DNA from: JAGLQA01 sp023135565
Lineage (GTDB): Bacteria > Acidobacteriota > Aminicenantia > UBA2199
Assembly: GCA_030639305.1 (NCBI GenBank)
Contig: DAOWCY010000270.1
Location: 1 to 8,285, forward strand
Direction: 5' to 3'
DNA: 8,285 nt
The position numbers and the translations under genes are program-made. Every line of letters starts with the position of its first letter. Position 1 is the stretch's first letter. Below are positions 1 to 5,291 of the stretch, in pieces. The notes beneath the pieces were generated by a model. The model worked only from the letters and a program-made list of their open reading frames with translations, made no database searches and was not told the DNA's origin.

Positions 1-1
1 G

Positions 2-169
2 GGTACATTTAAGGGCAAACATCAAAGAGGTGAATTGTTGGTATTGTTGAAAGATAAAGCCGGTTTAAAATACAGAGAGATAGCTGAATTTGAGATTTTT
101 GGCGATTTGAGTTTTGCGTCCCTGCGGAGTTTATATAGAAACATGAGAAAAAAGAAGACTGAGGATTAG
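2..169 (+). CDS. C-terminal fragment of a REP-associated/IS200-like (Y1) transposase
   Basis: An open frame runs from the left edge to a TAG stop at 167-169 (55 residues), so the gene begins outside the window. The visible part is basic and starts with GTFKGKHQRGELLVLL. It continues with LKYREIAEFEIFGDLSFASL and ends in a basic RNMRKKK stretch. This pattern (a basic helix, then 'GLxxREIxxxFG.LSxxxL', then an aromatic/basic end) matches the helix-turn-helix tail I know from Y1/REP-associated tyrosine transposases, where the usual form is close to TGLTNREIGELFGGLSYSAV. The catalytic HUH motif and Tyr would lie upstream and cannot be checked. Alternatively it could be another small DNA-binding protein with the same helical tail. 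If it is a RAYT, it is a candidate partner for the palindromic repeats in this window; that link is inference. Confidence 0.5.
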   Translation, partial: GTFKGKHQRGELLVLLKDKAGLKYREIAEFEIFGDLSFASLRSLYRNMRKKKTED

Positions 170-255
170 AAAAAGTGCCTTTGAAATTTGCACGTTTGCA
201 CGCACCGCCCCCAGCTTCCCACCCCGCTTCCTGGAAGAATTTAGAGCGGCTTCAA

Positions 256-284
256 TTGCATTCAGGCGCTGTTTCTTATATAAT
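256..284 (+). promoter_or_regulatory. Sigma70-type promoter of the glycosyltransferase gene, leaderless geometry
   Basis: A perfect -10 box TATAAT lies at 279-284. A weak -35 box TTGCAT (3 of 6) lies at 256-261, with a 17-bp spacer. Only 6 nt (CAAGCT) separate the -10 box from the ATG at 291, so transcription would be expected to start at or within a base or two of the start codon. No Shine-Dalgarno sequence is present upstream of 291. The promoter of the gene ending at 8075 has the same spacing. The perfect -10 and 17-bp spacer are visible; the start site itself is inferred. Confidence 0.6.
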
Positions 285-290
285 CAAGCT

Positions 291-2375
291 ATGCTCGATA
301 AAAAAATCCCGGTCAGCGAAAAGAAAAAACGAAACTCGTTAATATTATTGTTAATCTTCCTGGTTTACTATATTATAGCCGGGATTGCTTTTGTTCAATT
401 TCAAAAGAACGACATATTTTTTCATTTCCCCCAGGTGGATGAGAAAACGAACTTAGAAAGGGCCGAAGCCATTGTCAGCGGGCAATTATCGAAAGAGTTG
501 TTCTGGCAGGAACCCGGTTCTTTTCTTTATTTTTCGCTGCTGAAAGTGGTGGGCATCGACAGTCCCCTGAAAATAAAAATTTTCCAGTTATTTTTGTTAA
601 ACCCGTTTATTATCTTGATGGTTTATTTATTGGGGCGGTTATTAACCGGTAATAACCAAAAATACGCATTAGCTGCCGCCACATTGTATGCTTTTTCGCC
701 CCTGCCGATTTTTTTATCGCTTACGATTATGAAAACGGTATTCACCATTTTTTTGTATGTGATATGTTTCTTTTTTTATTTCAAGTTTTTCCGGGACAGG
801 GAAAATCTAAAATACGGATTATTATTTGTTATAGCCTGGTTTGTAAGTTGGTGGACGCGGCAGCATATTTTGCTGCTGCTGCCTATTTTTTTTATTTTCC
901 TGTCGAAAAGCCTGGATTCTGCGTCTTTTCCCCGCGAAGCGGGATTAACAGAAGTTTTTGGGGGGGTCAAGGGGGGCGCTTTTTCAAAAAAGCCCCCCTT
1001 GCCGCCGGAGGCAAGTAATAAAAATGTACTGCTGGTATCTATTTTGATAATAATATTAATTGTCTCTTCGCTTTCCTTTGTCTCCATTGCCAACAAGAAG
1101 CAGATGCTTACTTTGACTACTAATGGGGCCGTTAATTTTTACATAGCCAATAATTTGAAACATGAAGAGACCCTGAACACCTGGCCCGGGCCGCGCTGGC
1201 GGCTGCTTACGTATCGAGTCGATCACTTAGTAGATCCTTACGGCATGGTGAAAAAGCACCCGCTTAAGTGGCTCGCTTTACTGGGCAAAAAGAGCCTCCG
1301 GGAATTCACTCCTTATGCGGATTTCCGGCAATTTTACTGGGGATATTACCAAAAAATCTTCCCTTATTTTAGAATAAACCTTATTTTGAACCTTATTTTG
1401 ATGCCTCTTGTGCTGTTTGCTTTCGTTCTCTGGCGGCGGTTGGCGGCCCCGTACAGGATATTGCTTTTATGTTGGGTAATATATCATGCGGTCAATGTTT
1501 TCGTAATCCCGGGAATTGCCCGCTACAACGCCATTATCCTGCCGGTTACGGTTCTTTTGGCCGCAGAGGTTTTTCGCTTGCTGCGAGCGGGCTGGAGCGC
1601 CCGGGCAGCCCAACCGGAGAAGATAAACAAAAAACTACTTTTGCTGCTTCCGGTGCTGGTTGTGCTGCTGGTGTTTATTAAAAATCCCAATGACTTCAAA
1701 GCGGAGTACCTCGATTACTTAACCAATATAAAAAAGCTCGAAAATAACGAAAAAACGGAGATTTTCATACCGCATAAAAGCAAACACCTGATCGAATGGA
1801 AATATCTAAAAGCCCGCTGTGAATACTATCAAAAAGGCAATTACAGGGAAGTGATTGCTTTAATAGACTCGGTTAAATATTTTGCCCGCTACAGCAGCGA
1901 TTTTTGTGAACTGTTGGATTTTGCGTATATGCGATTGGGTTTATATTTTGACGCGCTGAGTGCTCACCAAACGGTGCGGGTAGAGAACTACAGCGCCGGG
2001 AGAGTGAGGTCGATTCAATCCGCCATCGTCTCTAAAACCGAAGAGATGGTAAAAAGTTACCGCCGGGAGAAATTATTAACGCCCCGGAAAGCCAATGATA
2101 TTGCGCTTTATTTAGCCACTTTGCCCCCGCCGGACACAAAAGAGACGGCCGGGCGGTTTCAAGAACTGCTGCTGATTGCCGAAGGTCTGGCACAGGCGGC
2201 CGCAGCAAAAGCGCAGCCCCGGGAAAAGCGCGCTTATTTAGACACATTGGGAATCGTTTATGCGCGTCGCGGTTTAAGAGAGAAGAGTGTAGAAATATTC
2301 AAGCAGGTTTATGAACTCATCGAAAATCCCCTGGAAAAAGAGAAATACCGGGGCGAAAGGAGGCTAACTTTATGA
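291..2375 (+). CDS. GT-C fold membrane glycosyltransferase (GT39/PMT-like) with TPR-like C-terminal tail
   Basis: This is an integral membrane protein that probably moves a sugar from a polyprenyl-phosphate donor to an acceptor on the outer face of the membrane. A basic N-terminus (KKKR) precedes TM1 at about 15-36. The first outer loop holds VDEKTNLERAEAIVSG (49-64), matching the acidic first-loop motif of GT39/ArnT-type enzymes with Asp50/Glu51 as likely catalytic acids. More helices lie near 96-114, 125-146, 147-165, 174-188, 192-206, 246-267, 362-380, 388-405, 410-428 and 448-463. TNGAVNFYIANN (277-288) and IARYNAIILP (409-418) resemble conserved loop motifs of this class. Residues about 470-694 are soluble and helical, with a TPR-like unit at 648-675 (YLDTLGIVYARRG). 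Residues 214-242 are encoded by an inserted palindromic repeat. The ATG at 291 fits the promoter, but no ribosome site supports it. The stop overlaps the next gene by 4 bp. Sugar and acceptor are unknown. Confidence 0.75.
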   Translation: MLDKKIPVSEKKKRNSLILLLIFLVYYIIAGIAFVQFQKNDIFFHFPQVDEKTNLERAEAIVSGQLSKELFWQEPGSFLYFSLLKVVGIDSPLKIKIFQLFLLNPFIILMVYLLGRLLTGNNQKYALAAATLYAFSPLPIFLSLTIMKTVFTIFLYVICFFFYFKFFRDRENLKYGLLFVIAWFVSWWTRQHILLLLPIFFIFLSKSLDSASFPREAGLTEVFGGVKGGAFSKKPPLPPEASNKNVLLVSILIIILIVSSLSFVSIANKKQMLTLTTNGAVNFYIANNLKHEETLNTWPGPRWRLLTYRVDHLVDPYGMVKKHPLKWLALLGKKSLREFTPYADFRQFYWGYYQKIFPYFRINLILNLILMPLVLFAFVLWRRLAAPYRILLLCWVIYHAVNVFVIPGIARYNAIILPVTVLLAAEVFRLLRAGWSARAAQPEKINKKLLLLLPVLVVLLVFIKNPNDFKAEYLDYLTNIKKLENNEKTEIFIPHKSKHLIEWKYLKARCEYYQKGNYREVIALIDSVKYFARYSSDFCELLDFAYMRLGLYFDALSAHQTVRVENYSAGRVRSIQSAIVSKTEEMVKSYRREKLLTPRKANDIALYLATLPPPDTKETAGRFQELLLIAEGLAQAAAAKAQPREKRAYLDTLGIVYARRGLREKSVEIFKQVYELIENPLEKEKYRGERRLTL
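931..1014 (+). repeat. Palindromic repeat element, copy inserted in frame in a coding gene
   Basis: This 84-nt stretch inside the glycosyltransferase gene is unlike the coding sequence around it. It begins with a perfect hairpin (CCCGC/GAA/GCGGG, 931-943). Next come GAAGTTTTTG, seven Gs (960-966), and a long palindrome at 968-1001 whose 10-bp outer arms are CAAGGGGGGC and GCCCCCCTTG around a TTTTTCAAAAAA core. It ends in CCGCCGGAGGCAA. The words GAAGTTTT, TCAA, CTTTTTCAAAA and CCGCCGGAGGC appear in the same order in the copies at 4242-4321 and 8215-8282. It encodes residues about 214-242, rich in Gly, Pro and Lys, placed between two membrane helices in a loop predicted to be cytoplasmic. It keeps the reading frame and adds no stop. 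Confidence 0.75.
2356..2363 (+). promoter_or_regulatory. Strong ribosome binding site deciding the sulfatase-fold gene start
   Basis: AAAGGAGG lies 8 nt before the ATG at 2372, inside the end of the upstream gene. It fixes the start and supports translation of this gene from a shared message, with the two genes overlapping as ATGA. Confidence 0.85.
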
Positions 2376-4198
2376 AAAAAGTGCAGCAGGTCTATAGTTT
2401 TATTATTTTGGGATTTTTGATTACTTTTGCCGCCGCGTTGGTTTTTTTGCCTTTTAAAGAGATCGCCGCCCACCGTTATCTCCATTTCAAGCTGTACTAT
2501 ATGGTTTTGGGTTATTTTAAAGCCAACTTTTCTTTATGCTTGATTTTTTCATTTTGCGCGTTAATGCTGGTTTTTGCAAGTAAAACGCTGCGGAGGCGGT
2601 TGAACGTAGAATTAACTAAAATAACAAAAAAAACCTGTCGTGTTTTAGTAAAAGTATTTATAAATGTTGTATTTCTAATCGTTATTTTTGCGTTGGTGTT
2701 GTCCAGCGCGGTGCTGCTGCGCTTAGGCGACCGTTTGACCGCATCGAGCGATTTTTTCGCTTTATTCACGGCGATTTTTGTGGTTCTGCTTTTTTTACTC
2801 ACGCTGCGGATAGACCTGGGCAGGCTCTACAAAAGTTTAAGTTTTAAGCTTTTATCGATTCCTGTTTTGCTCATTTTGATACTTGTTCATGCTGCGGTTT
2901 ACCGGAACCACACCCGCCGGGAACCGAACGTGGTGCTGGTGGTAGTGGATACCCTGCGCAGCGACCATACCTCCATCGGCGCTTATGAAAAAAACACCAC
3001 CCCTTATTTGCGGGATATTTTACAAAAAGAGGGTGTTTCTTTCAGCAATTGTTTTTCCAATTCGCCCTGGACGCTGCCCTCTGTCTCGTCGCTGCTGACG
3101 TCGCAGTACCCGGGCAGGATCAACATGAACCGCATGGATTCCAGGTTGTCCGACCGCCATGCCACCCTAACGGAAATGCTCAAGAACCGCGGCTATCACA
3201 CCTGCGGCTTAGTCAGCCATATCTATTTGAAACGGAAATACGGTCTCAGCCAGGGTTTCGATATTTATAATGAAGACATCTGCGACGACAGGCATTTTAA
3301 TCATTTTACTATCAGTTCCCCGGCCATCAGCCGGTTGGCCGAAACCTATATCGAAAGATACAAAGACAGGAAGTTTTTTTTATTTCTTCATTATTTCGAC
3401 CCGCACCAGGTCTATTACGATTTTGATAAGGAGATGGACTATGACGGGGATTTCGTTTACGGCACGCCTTTGGAAGAGATATACAGCCTGATCCAACAGA
3501 AAAAATACACCGCTGCGGACATCGACTATTTAAAATACTGCTACGATAGTGAAATCCGTTATACAGACGGTTTTGTAGGCAAAGTCATCGACCGGCTAAA
3601 AAAACACAAAATCTACGAAAACACGCTGATAATTTTTGTTTCCGATCATGGTGAAGAGTTCGTGGAGCGGGGTTTCCAGGGTCACGGCACCACCCTGTAC
3701 AACGAGCAAATCCGGGTGCCGCTGCTTTTCAAATTTCCCGGCAGCCGGGAGGAGTCCCGGGACAAGGTTTCCGCTGTGCCGGTTTCGCTTATCGACGCAG
3801 CGCCTACCGCCGCGGGCATATTGGGCATAGATACGCTGCCCGGCATGCAGGGAAAAAACGTTTTTGCCCGGAGCCTAAAAGAAAACAAAGGTCGCCCGGT
3901 ATTTTCTGAAGTAGATAAAACCCAGTTCGGCGAACGCCGCGACAAAGTCTGTATTATTTCGGGCAGTTGGAAATTGATTTATAATTTAGATTCCGGGGGG
4001 TATGAGCTATACGATTTAGGCAGCGACCCTGGCGAACAGGAAGACAGGTCGTTAGTTGAAAAGGATGTTTTCGCGAATTTGAAAAAACAGTTATCGGCCT
4101 GGATTGTGTTTAACCGGGAGGGGGCGAAAAAAGGGAAGAAAGTGCGTTTAACTGAAGAAGAGAGGAAGAAGTTAGAATCTTTAGGATATATCGATTGA
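2372..4198 (+). CDS. Membrane-anchored sulfatase-fold enzyme (LTA synthase/phosphoethanolamine transferase-like layout)
   Basis: Five hydrophobic segments lie at about 8-27, 52-69, 94-117, 127-145 and 158-177. They are followed by an alkaline phosphatase/sulfatase-superfamily domain from 186 to the end, predicted outside the membrane. Expected metal-site and active-site motifs are present: VVVDTLRSDH (Asp193), SPWTLPSVSSLLT (nucleophile position Thr234), FDPH (Asp343, His345), SDHGEE (Asp425, His426) and GHGT (His438). The C-terminal EERKKLESLGYI is typical of the family. The formylglycine signature C/S-x-P-x-R is replaced by T-L-P-S-V, so an ordinary sulfatase mechanism is unlikely. A Thr nucleophile with five N-terminal helices recalls LtaS and EptA-type phospho-transferases, although overall sequence is closer to the broad 'PWTLPS' sulfatase group. 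It is translationally coupled to the glycosyltransferase, suggesting joint work on an envelope glycan or lipid. Substrate is unknown. Confidence 0.75.
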   Translation: MKKVQQVYSFIILGFLITFAAALVFLPFKEIAAHRYLHFKLYYMVLGYFKANFSLCLIFSFCALMLVFASKTLRRRLNVELTKITKKTCRVLVKVFINVVFLIVIFALVLSSAVLLRLGDRLTASSDFFALFTAIFVVLLFLLTLRIDLGRLYKSLSFKLLSIPVLLILILVHAAVYRNHTRREPNVVLVVVDTLRSDHTSIGAYEKNTTPYLRDILQKEGVSFSNCFSNSPWTLPSVSSLLTSQYPGRINMNRMDSRLSDRHATLTEMLKNRGYHTCGLVSHIYLKRKYGLSQGFDIYNEDICDDRHFNHFTISSPAISRLAETYIERYKDRKFFLFLHYFDPHQVYYDFDKEMDYDGDFVYGTPLEEIYSLIQQKKYTAADIDYLKYCYDSEIRYTDGFVGKVIDRLKKHKIYENTLIIFVSDHGEEFVERGFQGHGTTLYNEQIRVPLLFKFPGSREESRDKVSAVPVSLIDAAPTAAGILGIDTLPGMQGKNVFARSLKENKGRPVFSEVDKTQFGERRDKVCIISGSWKLIYNLDSGGYELYDLGSDPGEQEDRSLVEKDVFANLKKQLSAWIVFNREGAKKGKKVRLTEEERKKLESLGYID

Positions 4199-4200
4199 TA

Positions 4201-4226
4201 TTGTTTTGGCCTGTCTCCTAAAATTC
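4201..4226. repeat. Direct repeat, left copy, flanking a palindromic element
   Basis: This 26-nt sequence starts 2 nt after the stop of the sulfatase-fold gene and matches 4333-4358 at 23 of 26 positions without gaps. The shared core reads CTGTC(T/C)CCTAAAATTC. The two copies bracket the palindromic element at 4242-4321. Confidence 0.75.
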
Positions 4227-4241
4227 TCATCTCAGCAGGGC

Positions 4242-4321
4242 AGCGCTTCTCGCTTTTAAATAATTAAAAGTTTTGATCAAACTTTTACAAAAGTTTGGCC
4301 CCCGGCAGGGCCGCCGGAGGC
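4242..4321. repeat. Palindromic repeat element, intergenic copy between convergent genes
   Basis: A small hairpin (AGCG/CTTCT/CGCT, 4242-4254) is followed by a three-arm block. The arm at 4266-4275 and the arm at 4289-4297 (AAAAGTTTG) can each pair with the middle arm at 4278-4286 (CAAACTTTT). A mini-hairpin around CCCGGCAGGG (4301-4310) and the tail CCGCCGGAGGC follow. Bases 4257-4300 match 8215-8258 at 40 of 44 positions. Since it lies between two converging genes it could also slow transcription from either side, but it lacks the U-run of a standard terminator. Confidence 0.75.
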
Positions 4322-4332
4322 GAGAATATAAT

Positions 4333-4358
4333 TTGTTTTAGTCTGTCCCCTAAAATTC
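4333..4358. repeat. Direct repeat, right copy, abutting the KilA-N gene stop
   Basis: This is the partner of 4201-4226 (23/26 identical). It ends inside the stop codon of the KilA-N gene (4357-4359, minus strand). Each copy therefore sits directly at the 3' end of one of the two convergent genes. Confidence 0.75.
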
Positions 4359-5172
4359 ATCCTGTTTCCAGTTGTTTTACTTTTGTGTCGTCGGTCAGGA
4401 GTTTCAACTGTTGAATAGCTACCTGGTTGAGCTTTACCAATCTATCCGGCTGCAGTATCCCTTCGTTGATGAAAAGTGCGTTCAGGTTTTCCAGGTTGGA
4501 GAGACATATGAGTTGCGATACATCGGCGTAGTCCCGAATATTACCACTCTCCCCGGGATGACCGTCACGCCAATCCTTTGCTGTCATCCCGAATAAAGCC
4601 ATGTTCAGGACATCGGCTTCTGAAGCGTAAACTAAATTTACCTGGAACGGTGACAATTCAGGAGGAATCAGATTGTCTTTAATGGCGGCGGTGTGAATCC
4701 TGTAATTGATTTTTGTTAAATTCCGTCGAATGTCCCACCCCAGTTGCTTTCGTTCCTGGTCTTTAAGGCGTTGAAATTCTTTAATCAGGTACAACTTGAA
4801 TTCAACGGATATCCAGGACGCGAATTCAAAGGCGATGTCTTTGTGGGCGTAGGTGCCACCGTAGCGACCCGGCCTGGAGATGATACCGATAGCATTTGTT
4901 TTTTTAATCCATTGACTGGGTGTTAACGTAAAACTGTTGAGGCCAGCTTGCTTTTTAAACCCGTCGAATTCGACGGGTTTAAAATTAGGATTGTTCATTT
5001 GCTCCCAAATCCCTAAGAATTCAATGGTATTCCTGTTCCTAATCCAGTTCCTGATCAAATCATCCGTTCTGTCTGAATTTTTATATTTCGCAATATCCGT
5101 AATGCAGATATAGTCTTCTTCGTTTTTTGTGAATAAGGCGATATCCCTGCCCTTTACGTTTATCTTTGCCAT
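4357..5172 (-). CDS. KilA-N domain protein
   Basis: The 271-aa product has an N-terminal KilA-N-type DNA-binding region (about 5-135). It contains YICITDIAKYK (21-31), RNWIRNRNTIEFLGIWE (41-57), the conserved LNSFTLTPSQWI (78-89) and GRYGGTYAHKDIAFEFASWI (102-121). The C-terminal half has VYASEADVLNMALFGMTAKD (181-200) and GNIRDYADVSQLICLSNLEN (210-229), which I recognise from a widespread full-length family of about 270 aa found in many bacteria and on mobile DNA. It looks complete and unbroken. The ATG is supported by TAGGAGA 5 nt upstream. KilA-N proteins were first named in phage P1 and are common in phages and large DNA viruses. The cellular role of this stand-alone bacterial family is unclear; transcriptional regulation is a guess. 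It lies 119 nt downstream of the STAND gene on the same strand and convergent with the sulfatase-fold gene. Confidence 0.85.
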   Translation of the reverse strand: MAKINVKGRDIALFTKNEEDYICITDIAKYKNSDRTDDLIRNWIRNRNTIEFLGIWEQMNNPNFKPVEFDGFKKQAGLNSFTLTPSQWIKKTNAIGIISRPGRYGGTYAHKDIAFEFASWISVEFKLYLIKEFQRLKDQERKQLGWDIRRNLTKINYRIHTAAIKDNLIPPELSPFQVNLVYASEADVLNMALFGMTAKDWRDGHPGESGNIRDYADVSQLICLSNLENLNALFINEGILQPDRLVKLNQVAIQQLKLLTDDTKVKQLETG

Positions 5173-5177
5173 TTTAT

Positions 5178-5184
5178 TCTCCTA
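5178..5184 (-). promoter_or_regulatory. Ribosome binding site of the KilA-N gene
   Basis: TAGGAGA on the minus strand, 5 nt before the ATG at 5172, supports that start. It contrasts with the STAND gene and the glycosyltransferase, which lack such a site. Confidence 0.75.
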
Positions 5185-5214
5185 AAAATACACCCCTTTC
5201 TGACCAATCAAAAG

Positions 5215-5231
5215 GTACGGGATTCCGGTAC
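5215..5231. promoter_or_regulatory. Near-palindrome upstream of KilA-N gene, possible operator
   Basis: A 17-nt near-palindrome reads GTACGGGATTCCGGTAC on the plus strand. The 7-nt arms match at 6 of 7 positions around a 3-nt centre. It lies 43 nt before the KilA-N start, downstream of the candidate promoter. Size and place suit a repressor site, perhaps for the KilA-N protein itself, but only one copy is seen. Confidence 0.3.
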
Positions 5232-5259
5232 ATTTTTTTAATACATCTTCCATGCCCCC

Positions 5260-5288
5260 TATATAACATATTTAAAGGAAAAACTCAA
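5260..5288 (-). promoter_or_regulatory. Candidate promoter for the KilA-N gene
   Basis: On the minus strand, TTGAGT (5283-5288, 4 of 6) and TATATA (5260-5265, 4 of 6) are separated by 17 bp, in the gap after the STAND gene stop. The gap is AT-rich, so chance matches are likely. If real, the KilA-N gene can be transcribed alone with a leader of about 80 nt. Confidence 0.3.
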
Positions 5289-5291
5289 ACT

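Noticed and set aside
187..202. Two tandem copies of TTTGCACG before the first promoter
   Set aside because: Only two 8-mers with no further copies or symmetry; too short to call a repeat or operator.
764..1096. Open frames on both strands over the inserted palindrome in the glycosyltransferase gene
   Set aside because: They arise because the palindromic insert lacks stops in several frames. Outside it they read antisense or shifted membrane helices.
3059..3110. Ordinary formylglycine sulfatase active site
   Set aside because: The C/S-x-P-x-R signature is absent (T-L-P-S-V instead), so I did not call the gene an arylsulfatase.
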